This document shows positions 1 through 11,168 of a DNA stretch of 64,000 bases, piece by piece. Below the pieces are notes generated by a model. The model was not told the origin of the DNA, did not search any database, and saw only the letters and a list, made by a program, of their open reading frames with translations. The stretch's first letter is position 1, and each line of letters starts with the position of its first letter. The stretch is from Chlorops oryzae (lineage: Eukaryota > Arthropoda > Insecta > Diptera > Chloropidae): NCBI GenBank assembly GCA_020466095.1, contig CM035808.1, forward strand, positions 28,549,345 to 28,613,344, in the 5' to 3' direction. A program made the position numbers and the translations under genes.

Positions 1-1477
1 GGCACGCTGACTGTTTATTTGATTAGCCTTAAAAGCAACGCTTAGGTGGCAACAGGGGAGAAAATTTGATGAGTGGCTATTAAATTCCATGTCATAGATA
101 CCTTCAATCCAGATGTCAACTGTTGAGTTGAGTTCAACATTCATAACAACATTAAACTTTTTGTTTTCATAATTTCCAAAGATCGTTTTATTTAAGAGAA
201 TTTTCATGGAATCACATTCTAAATGCGTTTCCTCATTTTCAGCTCAATTGGTTTCGATTGATGGACCTGCCTATATGTATGTACGCTCACCTATACAAGC
301 TCATTGAAAAATCATTGTTACAGTTCCACAAATTTCTTCTAATTGTGAGCCAATGTTTGTTAACAATTCCACATGCTCGCTCTTATATTTAAGTCCTGTT
401 AATTGGCTCAAATCCACATTTACTCGTACAGTGATAATAGTCTGCGTTGTCTTTCGCCTAGCCTTTTGGCTTTTGAACGAGCCGAGCACAAAATAAATGA
501 AATGTTGAGAAAATTAATTACAAGAAAAACTAACTGTCTCTCAAATATTTGCACGAACAACAGAAAAATACCGCATTCCGTGCGTCTGTGGGCCACGATT
601 AGATACCTCCGGCAACTAATGATGTGAATATTTCATTGACTCATGTTTGTTCCATAGAACAATTCAATGTAAACAAACTCCAGAGTTTCTCACATAATTT
701 TCTTAGTATTGATGATAGATCCCATTGAATTTAATATGACTTGAAGCCTATAATTCTTTGCATGACTTTCTTTGCCTCATATGAGCTCCTTAGCTTCTTA
801 CGAAATTATTCCCTCGCGTTGCGGCATAAAAGTTGCCCGTAAACCTCGATTAATTCGTAATTATGTTTCTCGTATCTACGATCTAAAACAAAATGGCTCC
901 AGGTCTCTAGTGGCCCATTTATTGTGATCTAAAAGCAACAAAAAACGAACTGAACAAGACTTCTGCGAACCTATGATTTTATGGAAGGCAGACGAAAATG
1001 GACATTGTGGTTGACGGGCTTTGGGAGTTCTGTTAGCAGTTTCATTAAAATCGAAGCGCACTTCAATTCACAATTGTCCTTTAAATGCCTTCAAAAAGGT
1101 GAGAACTTAATTTTTTTGTTAATACAAAAAAAGAAAGAAAAAAAAAACGGAAATATGATAGAACGTCCCCTTAATATCTCCATTGACACGATAGTTTGAT
1201 GAGATGCCAAAAAAAAGTAAAACTCACACAAAGTAAAACCAAAATTGGAAAATATAAAAACCCTAATGCAAAAAATTATTTTCCCCAATCAGCTCAAAAG
1301 GCGCACAAAAAAAAAAAAAACCTCGAAAAAATGCGATTCAAACAGCAGCAGCATCATAAGCCGAATGCCCCCAGCAAACAGCAGCTCTCAAAAGAGATGC
1401 CAACAATAGGCCTAGACCGAAAAACTTTTACAAACTTTATAGACTTTTGATGACTTTACAGTAACCATTGACAACAT
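1..1477. other. No recognised feature; AT-rich non-coding DNA
   Basis: I see no gene, RNA or transposon signature here. The open frames are short, overlap on both strands and match no domain I know. There are A-rich runs near 1126-1150 and 1309-1323. CAG-rich sequence near 1340-1390 gives a Gln/His-rich reading that is not convincing as an exon. Recognisable similarity to the long-range duplication begins only near 1478. Confidence 0.5.
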
Positions 1478-1569
1478 CGCCGCATTCACGCACAGACAAA
1501 CAAGTTTAAAAGCTCTACACACACAAGCGAACTCGCAAAACCTTGATTTGCTCACACATAAAGCAGAAA

Positions 1570-1571
1570 TA
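1570..1571. other. Empty TA target site of the mariner in copy B
   Basis: The sequence GCAGAAATAGTTCGCAAAC runs uninterrupted here. In copy B the same flanks are split as GCAGAAATA, then the mariner, then TAGTTCGCAAAC. Copy A therefore keeps the pre-insertion state, with a single TA where copy B has two. Confidence 0.93.
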
Positions 1572-1619
1572 GTTCGCAAACATTGTGGTCGCCCCTTCCA
1601 ACATGAATTTTTTTGTAGC

Positions 1620-2325
1620 GTTTAGCAAACTGTCTAGTTAGGAAACGAGTAAGGACACACTTTGATCTGTGTGTGCCCATTTTTGTATTCTCATTCGTGC
1701 GTGTGTGCGTGAGTGCATGACATTCGCATTTTCATTCAGTGATATTCAATGCCACAGTAAACATTGTAGTACTTCCATATACTTGTTGAAGCGCTTTGTG
1801 GTCGGGAGCTGGAGACTAGCGGGGAATTACTCGTCCCAGAATATCGAGCGGTGAGTCGCTTTGAGCGGTGCTCGTCAATGCGAATTCGACGAACGTTCCA
1901 TATTTTCTGGTCCACCATGCGTAGATGAATGCGTTCAAATTTATCATGTATGCCTGTGTGTACATGCACACTTATGCGTAAGTACCTCTCATGTGTGTCA
2001 TGAAATTGGAAAACAGAGTTCTTTGCTTTCGCAGCTAGCCGAAGTACCAGTTTGAGTTCCCGAAAGTGTGCTACACGCTTTTAGAAATAAAATAAAAAAT
2101 GATTTATTTTTTTTTTTTGGGCATAAGGAGCCAGGGAAGTAAAAAGTGTTTTCCATGAGAAAATTATTTTAAAATGATTGATTTGATGCCAGTGCGCAAT
2201 TTTTCAAACTAATTAATTACTCGTAATGAAATGAAAGACTGAAGAGCAGCATAATTATGGCGTAGGTAATCCGATATGTTCCCTCATATGAGCGTATCAT
2301 TCGGAAATGACGATGAGGGAGAAAT
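1620..2325 (+). promoter_or_regulatory. Conserved core of duplication copy A; candidate promoter/first exon or enhancer
   Basis: This 0.7 kb block is by eye about 95% or more identical to 43831-44527, far above the rest of the duplication. It contains an arthropod-type initiator TCAGT at 1736-1740 and, 113 nt after the putative +1 (1738), a good splice donor GAGCG/GTGAGT with GT at 1851-1852. Both are kept in copy B at the same spacing. Near 1891-1898, GAACGTTC resembles a heat-shock-element half-site pair and is altered in copy B. There is no TATA box. A 61-codon frame runs through the block in both copies, but the differences between copies in it are mostly amino-acid changing, which argues against coding. 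Calling it a promoter or 5' exon is inference. It could equally be an enhancer or a gene-converted patch. Confidence 0.3.
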
Positions 2326-2565
2326 CATTGGAAACGAATATTGTAAAAATTTCTTCCAAAAGAGTCCATTTAACGTAATACTTAAAGTCTATAAATAAAT
2401 TAAAAAAATGGTGGCATTCTTCGAAAAAAGCAAAACAAAGCTTATGACTACTTTCCAATAAGCTTATTAAAGTGTTATATTTCCAACTTTTCATAGAAAT
2501 CAACTCCTGAACTGGGCAACCTTTTTTATTCTCTAAATATTTTGACTTTTTCACTTCTTATCCTC

Positions 2566-2590
2566 GCACACACACACACACACACACACA
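2566..2590 (+). repeat. (CA)n microsatellite
   Basis: A run of about twelve CA dinucleotides lies inside duplication copy A. It has no counterpart at the matching place in copy B. Confidence 0.95.
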
Positions 2591-3470
2591 TTTCCTTGGT
2601 CATAGCGAGCATAGTGAAAAATCGGAATTCCCCGCTGAACTAAATTTATAGCAAAATATTGAAATTTGAAACTATTCGGGGTCTTACGATGAAATTCCAC
2701 AACACATTTTCTCATCAGTTTGGAATTTCGGTGATGAAATCACGCAGGGTCGTTATGACAATCGATATTGAAAATATTTTAAGGGAATGTTGTGTTATTT
2801 TTGATGGTTCTTACATTTAATTTTCAACCTCTAAAGCCATGATTTTCGATGACGGCATTCATACATACACACGCTGTCAATGATGGATTTAAAATATGTG
2901 ATATGATATTTTTTTTTGTGCAGAAAATTTAACCCAAGTCAAATTGAAAAATGCTTATTTAGAAATTCTCGAAACTCGAAATAAAAGCCTCGTTTCTTTT
3001 CAGAAAGTTTGAAACTTTAGCCTTGAAAGCAAAGATAAAAGCCCTACTCAGTGAAAAATAAAATAAAACTGTCATGTCATGTCATGATGTCAATCAAAGG
3101 ACATGACATTATCCGATAAAAGACCAATCTATTTGACATTTATATCGGGGGGCAGATTGGATTTCAAATCGTCTTAAATGTGTCAATGATAGGATAAAAG
3201 AAACTTTTTAAATTCTGTTCCTAAAAATATGCAGTTTGAAAAAATTTAATTTTGTATGGATGTGTGTATTTCAGGTCCGTTTGCCATTGCTCCGACTAAG
3301 CTTGTCCCAAAGAACAAAAATTTTGTATAAAAATTTTGACATTGCGAAAGTTAATCGTTAGGAAAATTTTAAACGGAAACAGAAGAAAAGGGTTCTTAAA
3401 AACATTGAGGTAACTTAAAGATCTAGGAATTACCACCAAATATGTATTAACGTATATGTATTTATATGTA

Positions 3471-5010
3471 AGGACTGTCTCAGAAATAACATTCCGTTTG
3501 TGTTTTTTTTAATGTACAAAAACCAGTGGTGTTTTTTTTTGAAATTCTTTCATCGACATTTTTCGGAGTTTTTTTTTGGTCTTCTAAAGACTTCTTTTCA
3601 TTCAAAGCCCGATATCTTTCGACTGGACGAAGTTCGGGGCGATTCGGAGGATTAGCTTTTTTTTGGTACCACAGAGACATTGTTGGCTTGTTACCAATCC
3701 ATCGTCCTTTGGGCGTAGTGAGATGATGAAATAGTACTGAACTTGCTCGTACTGGAGCTGACGCCGCTCCAGACACTCTCAGATGTAAATTTCGATGTTG
3801 ATGGTGTGGTCTGTCACAAATTCCTTACTTCGAAAGCCACATTTGCAAATGGGCTGCCAAACCATGTATTTCTTTAGAAATTTGTTATGCTTTTCCAATG
3901 CGAATTTAGAGGATACTCCAGCGTGTTTAACTGCAGTATAATATCCGCTTTGCAGTACGTTTCATCGTCGATGATCATTCAGGTAATAGCGATACAATTT
4001 CTAGTCCTCTTCTTGGCTTCAAAGCCTTTTTCTTCAGACTTATCAGGTAATTTTTACACTTTATAGCTCCTGATTAGTATTAAATTTTGTATACCGTTAA
4101 ACAGTTCACTTCGGTGTTCCATATTTTGCTGCCATATCACAAACCAAAGTGCCTGGTTCCATAAGAAACAGCCGCTAAAGCATTTGGGCCACCGCTTGGA
4201 TTGCTGGATCACTTTTTTTTTTACGTGATCCAGGTGTTTTTAATAAAGAAATAAGCTGTTTGTATCGTTTTATAGTCATTTCCAAGAATGATTTAATATA
4301 GGATTACAGCACGCGCAGGTTTAACTTTTATTCGAGCACTAGTGACGTTTTTGTTGGCGATGCCACAAAGTTGCGAAATTTTTTAAAAATATTTTTGCGA
4401 AAGTTTTCGAGTTTTACTCATTTATTCAAGTTATTAAATCTTCATTTAACAAGAATCTCTCTATTTTAAAGACGATGTATGTATGTAAACATCAGATTTT
4501 ATGAAAGTTTCAAATTAGTAGTATTTTTTCGAACGTCAGTGGCAACGCTGTAAGCACATAAATTCTTAAATTTAAATTTTTTCTTTTGAAAATTTTTATC
4601 TGTGAAAAATTTCAATAATTTCAACCCATCAGAGTACTTTCAATGCTATGTCATAAGCGTACATGCGCAGAAGAATCAAATTTTGAACTCCGATTGTCGT
4701 AACCTTATAATCTATAATCCTTGGTCTTTTCGACATTTTTGGTGCACATCCCTACTTCCTTAGCGATATTTTTATTCCTTGTGTTTGGGGTCTCCAGGTA
4801 TTTGAAAATAATTTCTCTCCATTTTGTTGAGAAGACGTCCTTGCTCTAGCTCATTTATTATACTAGTGATTGTTTTTTTTATATTTTTTGTTTGTTTTAG
4901 AATTTGAAATATTTATATGTTTATTATTTAGATACCAAATATTTTGCTATAGAGGTAATAGTTTGGATTAATAGCAATAAGAAACTAACAGTTATTTCTG
5001 GGACAGTCCT
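3471..5010 (-). mobile_element. Decayed Tc1-like DNA transposon
   Basis: The element is bounded by 20-bp terminal inverted repeats, AGGACTGTCTCAGAAATAAC at the left and the reverse complement of AGGACTGTCCCAGAAATAAC at the right, one mismatch apart. TA dinucleotides flank it at 3469-3470 and 5011-5012, as expected for the IS630-Tc1-mariner group. The total length of 1540 bp suits a full-size autonomous element. Only the minus strand carries recognisable transposase sequence. The reading frame is broken by stops and frameshifts, so the element is dead. It sits inside duplication copy A and I see no counterpart in copy B. Confidence 0.85.
3526..3790 (-). pseudogene. Tc1-like transposase C-terminal remnant
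   Basis: A minus-strand frame contains NPPNRPELRPVERYRAL. This matches the region around the last catalytic residue of DDE transposases of the Tc1/mariner group, where Tc1 has a Pro-Glu-Asn motif; the Glu of PVERY would be that residue. The preceding catalytic strand is visible only after a change of frame near 3690-3745 (SSHYAQRTMDW-like), which shows a frameshift. If the missing upstream Asp lies where the family has it, the spacing would be about 36-37 residues, suggesting a DD37E-like lineage. The first catalytic Asp was not located. The remnant is non-functional. Family placement is inference from motif shape. Confidence 0.7.
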
Positions 5011-6182
5011 TAAGTACACCTTATGTATCTACAATAATGAATAGATTTTTACTGCCACAATTATAGTAAGTACTTATTTATATAAAAGTTTTCGGGAGCT
5101 GACATTTAAAATAACATACATTTAAATACTTAAGAATTTTCATGGATCCTTGCATCTAAGGCTAAACAAAATATCTAAGATTATCACCTTCGATTTGCGG
5201 TCATAAATAATAATATTATTTTCAATACCTTTTTTCTATAAAACCGTAAAAATGTTCGGCAAGGATTTTTAAGTGTTTTACTTCTATTTGTATTACTCTC
5301 ACATTTTTCCATGCATAGTTTTAGGTGCTGTATTCTAACATTTTGGTTAGTCCTGTTTACGTATATCTCTAGAGTCTTGACCAATTTACCCTCATTATTA
5401 TTTCTAATAAGATTTTTTTTTTTTTTTTGAAACTAAAAATATCTTCAAATACCTTAATACTTAATCAATCATACTTGTAACTTTTATGTAAGCACTTTAA
5501 ATTTATTACACAACTTTTAAACAGAAGTCAATAACTGTACTTACATTTTGGGGATATTTTCTTGTTTGTTCCGGAGCTTAAATGAGACTCTGTGAGGATT
5601 GCCTTTACAATTTCATTGAAATTATTCCTTGGGGCTCTTCAGTTTACACAAAATTTGTAAGGATTCAGGAAACCGTTGAATTCAGGAAAAGATCTCGTTT
5701 ATTGTATTTTTGATTTATGTAAAGAACATTTATTCTTTTGAAGGATTATTTATGTTTCTTTATATAAATGCGTGTTCATCATTTATTTTTACGATAATTT
5801 ATTACAATATTTAAGGATTTTATACGGAAAATTGTTTTTTAGACGCAAGAGCAAACATTGAAATTTTATTTATTATATAAGATTAATGCATTTTAAAAAC
5901 GTTGATTAGACTTTAAACTTTTTTATTTTTCAACAGCGATAAATTTTTATATTTATTTTTACGATTACACTTAGAAACAGATTGAAGTAGTGAATTTTCA
6001 TTTCAACACTTTTTTGTACCTCGAGTTTCAATATCAAGTGACTGGCGGTGGATTAGAGAACGATTATTGTAACGCGATTTGATTTCGAATTCACTTTTCA
6101 GCATAAATTTTAATATTTTAATTAATTATTATTAGTTTCGGATTAGTTTTTTTGTTTAAGTATATGTAAGGCTTAAAGTTTT
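5011..6182. other. Non-coding AT-rich part of duplication copy A
   Basis: No gene is recognised. A short block near 6020-6060 (TTTTTGTACC followed by a CGGTGGATTA-like stretch) matches 47842-47885 in copy B and marks colinearity. There are poly-T runs near 5410-5427. Confidence 0.5.
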
Positions 6183-6220
6183 TATTATTATTATTATTAT
6201 TATTTTTTTTTTTTTTTTTT
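6183..6220 (+). repeat. (TTA)n followed by poly-T
   Basis: About seven TTA units run into an uninterrupted T tract. It is simple sequence and has no other feature. Confidence 0.95.
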
Positions 6221-6562
6221 GTAAAATTGTCTTTGAATTTTTCAAAATGAAATTACTAAATAAAATTTTCTACTTGCAGCTGCCGAATATCCTCCTTCTT
6301 CCATTGACGACGGGCAACTGTTGCATTTTCTGCTGCTGTGTGCCACTGAATTTCAATCAAAAGAAAGTTATATTTTATGTTTTTTGTTTTTATTCTGCTC
6401 TGATCTGTTCTGTTAAGGCTTTCTTCCGCCAGCGCTGAGCACATGCACACAACAGCAACTCAAACCGTCGACTGGTGTGGAAGGAAGCGCTGACAGGCTT
6501 TTTATAGTTGAAATGCTTTTCGAAATTGGAGAAGGTTCGCTGTAAGCAGACAAAAAGAGAAA

Positions 6563-6613
6563 TATGTTGGGTTATGTTATGTTGAGGTATGTTATGTTAT
6601 GCTATGGTATGTT
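6563..6613 (+). repeat. Imperfect TTATG pentanucleotide repeat
   Basis: GTTAT/GCTAT/GGTAT-type pentamers repeat about ten times with substitutions. Copy B lacks an equivalent array near 48320. Confidence 0.85.
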
Positions 6614-8735
6614 AAGCAATTTTCAGACTAAACAATAAACGCGATGTCAAAAGAAGCTAAAAGGAGAAAAACTCTGTGAAAACCATTACAGATGAAGGTA
6701 TACTTGTTGCTTTAAATTTCGAATTTAAACAGTGTTAAGATTTCTCCTGCAATATCCTGTTATGTTACATACCTTATTTTATTTTATTTTATTTTTTAAA
6801 ATATATTTTTCTATTCTTTTTTTTACTTTATTTTGATATTTTAACGTCGTTTTTTTTTTCTATCTTGTTTTAGTACCAACACGTATGCCCCGATTATGTA
6901 TTAACAACCTGTTTAGTCCAGAATTCTCGAAGAAAACACAACTAAAATTCATTAAATGATTATTTTTAACAACCAAAACTAGTATATTTTATGATTTTGA
7001 CAGTACTCACAAATAGAAATTACATTAAAACTAGTTTGAGTATAATTGTAATACATAATGAGGGCATAAAATTTATCCCGGAAAGAAAATTTAAAATTTT
7101 TTTATTTTTCTCCTGAAAGACACTTTCATGCGATGCATTCAAAAAGAAATATGAGAAATTAATATTCCCGAAAATGGGCAATTACAAAACAGTAAGGGAT
7201 ACTAAAACTGTCTTGACACAGCTTAAAATTTTACTCGTTACGGTTAAAATGTATCCCGAGCAAAAAAACTCAATTAGTTTCTCATCTGATTTTGTTAGCT
7301 TGAACATGTGAATTTCTTAGAAACCTTCTTACGCACACAATTGTCTATATATAGCGCTGAATTCTGTTACTAACCATGTCTCTTTGTACAAAAGCAGTCT
7401 TACAGCTTCTTCTTTGAATCTGAAAGTCGAGAACAATACCAGGACAAAGAAAACAGGAGATCCTACTTCATTCTTATGACTTCAATACACAAAAGGAAAA
7501 AAAAACATAGAAAAGATACAAACGGGTGAGCACACGGAAACGGTTGAAAGCTTAAAGTGGAAAAACGCTTCATTCCGCTCGTCTTGCTTGATCCACGATA
7601 ATATTTTTCATTTCCTTTGCATTTCTTATTTCACTACATTTTATTTGGCGGAAGTCACTCGCACCCACATGCACACACTCACACACATCAACGAAGTTAA
7701 GGTATGGCGGGCGGGCGTTGCGTGAAGAACTCCAGGACACAATAATGACGACGTTGGCGGAAAATTGCTTTGATTCAGTCAAATCGCTGGCAGCATTTGT
7801 TTTTTCAATTTTGTTGGACAATATTTAGAATTCATTAAAAACGGCTATTTAGGAATTGTTGTGAAAATATTTTCTTTAGCAATCATACGAAATAAAATGG
7901 AAATTTGGAAAATCGAAATCGCCGAGAGGAGATTCAAAGCTAAGGAATAGTTTCATTATGTGGTCTCTTTTAAAAAGCTGACACTTCCATGTCACCATAT
8001 CGCATACGATCCTTCCTTTGCGGTTAAGGTTGTCGCAAACAAAATTAAGTGAATATTCATTAATTTTTAAGTCGAATTCCAAAAACTGTCTCATCAACAA
8101 TCTAAACGACTCTGCGGTCCTTTCGAGATTTTCTTGACATTACGAATTTTTGGCAGTTTTTGACAAAGCTCAAAAGAATTTAACCGGCACGTGCGCAAAA
8201 ATGCTTTAAGCGTTTTGAAAGCAGAGAAATTTCAAGCGCAACAGTTTGCCTATTGTAGAATTTTGTCCATTGAAGCTTTCGAGCAAGCTTGTCAGTGACA
8301 TTTAGTCCTTGGGATTCTGGCATCATGCAAACCAATAAGCAGGAGATATGCCTCAGTATTTGGTAACGTTTCACAGCCGCAGTGCTTATGAACGGTTTGT
8401 GGTTGCATGTCAATGGAGTTTTCTTTTTTATTCAGGATCTAAAATACTTAGTCTGTTTTGCTGATTTCATATTGAAACCACAAGAGTAACGAGGCAAGCG
8501 TGAAAATGTGGTTACTCTGGAGCTACCAAAATATTGCGATGGGAGATGAGCGAGCCAATGAAATGAGATTTGTGTGCAGTTGTGAATAAATAACGAATAT
8601 TTTTTCTTTAAAAGTTTTGCTGGAAGACATTCATAAGTACAACTAAACATATACACAGCAGTGATCGCTTTATCAAAATCATTGTATTTTTTTGATCAAA
8701 ATGTAACCAATTACGTTTGTACATTATTTTTTGTT
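6614..8735. other. Distal part of duplication copy A and unannotated DNA
   Basis: No gene is recognised. Blocks at 7395-7470 and 7525-7680 are clearly homologous to 49160-49460, at perhaps 75-85% identity. Similarity fades after about 8205. A TTTTA pentamer run lies at 6774-6797. The 83-codon minus-strand frame at 7570-7821 has no domain and is not conserved in copy B. Confidence 0.5.
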
Positions 8736-10121
8736 AGGAGGGAAAGAGATTGGGAGAGAGGGAGAGAGGGAGAGAGAGGGAGAGAGAGGCGTGAATGAGA
8801 GAGAGGGAAAGGGAGAGAGAGGGAGAGAGGGAGAGAGAGGGAGAGAGAGGGAGAGAGAGGAGGAGAGGGAGGGAGAGGGAGGAGAGAGGGTGAAAGAGGA
8901 GAGAGAGAGGGAGGGAAGAGGGAGAGAGAGGGAGAGAGATGGAGAGAGAGAGAGGAGAGAGATGGGGAGAGAGGGAGAGAGATGGAGAGAGAGGGAGAGA
9001 GATGGAGAGAGATGGTGAGAGAGGGTGAGAGAGGGAGAGAGAGGCAGAGAGAGGGAGAGAGAGGGAGAGAGAGGGTGAGAGAGGGAAAGAGGGAAAAAAG
9101 GGAGAGAAATGGAGAGAAAGGGAGAGAGAAAGAGAGAGAGAAAGAGAGAGCAAAAGAGAGTGAAGAGTGAGGGAGAGAGATGGAGAGAGAGGGAGAGAGA
9201 GGGAGAGAAGAGGGAGAGAGAGGAGGTGAGAGAGAGAGGAGAGAGAAGGAGGGAGAGGGAGGGAGAGGGAGGGAGAGGGTGAAAGAGGGAGAGAGAGGGA
9301 GGGAGAGAGGAGAGAGAGGGAGAGAGAGGGAGGGAGAGAGAGGAGAGAGGGAGAGAGAGGAGAGAGATGGGAGAGAGGGAGAGAGAGGGAGAGAGAGGGA
9401 GAGAGAGGAAGAGAGAGGGAGAGAGAGGGAGAGAGAGGGAGAGAAGGGAGAGAGAGGGAGAGAGATGGAGAGAGAGGGAGAGAGAGGGAGAGAGAGGGAG
9501 AGAGAGGGGAGAGAGAGGAGGAGAGAGGGAGAGAGAGGGAGAGAGAGGGAGAGAGAGGGGAGAGAGAGGGGAGAGAGAGGGGAGAGAGAGAGAGAGGAGA
9601 GAGGGGAGAGAGAGGGAGAGAGAGGGAGAGAGAGGGGAGAGAGAGGGGAGAGAGGGGAGAGAGAGGGAGAGAGAGGGAGAGAGAGGGGAGAGAGGGGAGA
9701 GAGAGGAGAGGAGAGGGAGGAGGGAGGGGAGGGAGAGGGTGAGAGAGGGAGAGAGAGGGAGGGAGAGGAAGAGAGAGGGAGAGAGATGGAGAGAGAGGGA
9801 GAGAGAGGGAGGAGAGAGGGGAGAGAGAGTGAGAGGGGGAGAGAGAGGATGAGAGGGGGGAGGGAGAGGGGAGAGAGAGAGGGGAGAGAGGGGAGAGAGA
9901 GGGAGAGAGAGGGAGAGAGAGGGGAGAGAGAGGGAGAGAGAGGGGGGAGAGAGGGAGAGAGAGAGGGGGAGGAGAGAGGGAGAGAGAGGGAGAAAGAGGG
10001 TGAGAGAGGGAGAGAGAGGGAAAGAGGGAAAAAAGGGAGATAAATGGAGAGCAAGGGAGAGAGAAAGAGAGAGAGAAAGAGAGAGCAAAAGAGAGTGATA
10101 GGAAGAGTGAGGGAGAGAAGT
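8736..10121 (+). repeat. 1.39 kb purine (GA/GGGA) tract
   Basis: The plus strand is almost entirely A and G, built from GAGAGAGG-type octamers with scattered T and C interruptions (GAGATGG, GGTGAGAG, GCAAAAGAG). A block at 9083-9178 recurs at 10018-10118 with a 5-bp insertion, showing higher-order duplication with an offset of 935 bp. Long open frames on both strands (Arg/Glu/Gly-rich on plus, Ser/Leu/Pro-rich on minus) follow directly from the repeat and are not genes. Such mirror-symmetric purine runs are known to adopt triplex (H-DNA) forms. The true length in the genome may differ, because assembly often collapses such tracts. Confidence 0.97.
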
Positions 10122-10980
10122 AAGTTCGCTGGGTCTGCTATTATAACAATATTACTAAATAAATAAATAAATTGGTATGTACATATGTACATATGTTAAA
10201 CAAAATAAAACATTTAATCAAACAAACTGAAATGTTTCTGAATTTTTGATTTCATCCATCAATTGCAACACCAGGAACAATAATAAATGGTATGAGATAA
10301 TGTCATTGATGTGGCTTTTGGGAGATAGAATTATTTCCTTTTTATTTTGATCACGCTGTCAACAAGAATTTTCAAAAAGAAGAACGCGATAACCCACAAA
10401 AATGACGCAGTCGTTCACTCATTGCGAAATTCCAACCAAATAAACCCAAAAACAAACAAAAGTGTAACGTGGAAATATTTACATACAAATTTGCAAGCAC
10501 ACAATTCGTGAGAAGTAAAAGCAAATGCAAACAAACATGGCACATTTTGCACGCATGAGGATCGTGGCTGAAAATAATCATTTAAAAAATATCAAAGTGT
10601 GAAAAGAAAATTAAAAATCAAAAAAGGAATTTTTTGAGCAACTGCACAATGAAGGGTTATTTGTAAGCTCGCGGAAAAATCGTTTTCGTCACCAGAGCTG
10701 CAATCCGCACTGAGACACCATTGTTCCGACAGGCAAATTTTCCGTGAAAATTTTATTTACTTAATTTCCGTTCTTGATGTGCCCCCTGATGTGCTCCCTG
10801 CAGGTGATAGGCATAATGACATTTGTTTTTCTTACCAAATATTTTTGGTATATGGTCAAAGTTTAAGAATAAAAGTGTAAAGATGTAACTAAAATTTAAA
10901 AAAATTTATAAAAGGCACAGTGATGGTTTAACTGATAAGTTTTACTTAAAGTTTCATTTGAGGTCAGAATTAAAAGTAAA
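10122..10980. other. No recognised feature
   Basis: This is AT-rich DNA between the purine tract and the inverted-arm unit. The short palindromic run GTACATATGTACATATG near 10178-10195 is the only local pattern noted. Confidence 0.5.
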
Positions 10981-11168
10981 GGGCTCAACGCTGTTAAAGT
11001 AAATTGAAACGAAGGAACGAGCTCATTCTTTTGAAGAAAGGAAATCAGAGTTGAAATTTCGATGACAGGTCGACAGAAATATAAAAAATGTATGACTTAA
11101 ATGCAACCCTGTGAGTCCGATTACTTGTAATTAGCGTATGCGTTCAAATAGTGAAAGTAAGCCAAAGT
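10981..11168 (+). repeat. Left arm of inverted repeat
   Basis: Reverse complement of 13742-13929. The outer end is GGGCTCAACGCTGTTAAAG. Similarity stops sharply outside the arm on both sides. Confidence 0.92.

Larger units (their letters stand above)
1478..8205 (+). repeat. Long-range direct duplication, copy A
   Basis: Blocks of this interval recur in the same order and orientation at 42405-49880. Pairs seen directly are 1478-1500 with 42405-42427, 1561-2480 with 42485-44690 once the mariner is removed, 6275-6350 with 48035-48105, 6440-6510 with 48200-48265, 7395-7470 with 49160-49250, 7525-7680 with 49305-49460 and 7840-7920 with 49490-49570. Between blocks the copies have diverged, and each has its own transposons: a Tc1-like element only in A, a mariner and a DINE-like element only in B. 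No protein-coding function is apparent. The boundaries are where I lose similarity by eye, so they are approximate. Unique insertions and gaps make the copies unequal, 6.7 kb against 7.5 kb. Confidence 0.85.

Noticed and set aside
1669..1854. 61-codon frame conserved in both duplication copies (also 43873-44058)
   Set aside because: Differences between copies within it change amino acids rather than codons silently, and its stop overlaps a splice-donor-like site; DNA-level conservation explains it better than coding.
1736..1969. 77-codon minus-strand frame conserved at 43940-44173
   Set aside because: Same conserved DNA block read backwards; no domain and no evidence of codon-level constraint.
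8711..10192. Long open frames across the purine tract (493, 454 and 287 codons)
   Set aside because: They follow directly from the GA/GGGA repeat, read as Ser/Leu/Pro or Arg/Glu/Gly low complexity in several frames at once, and have no gene signals.
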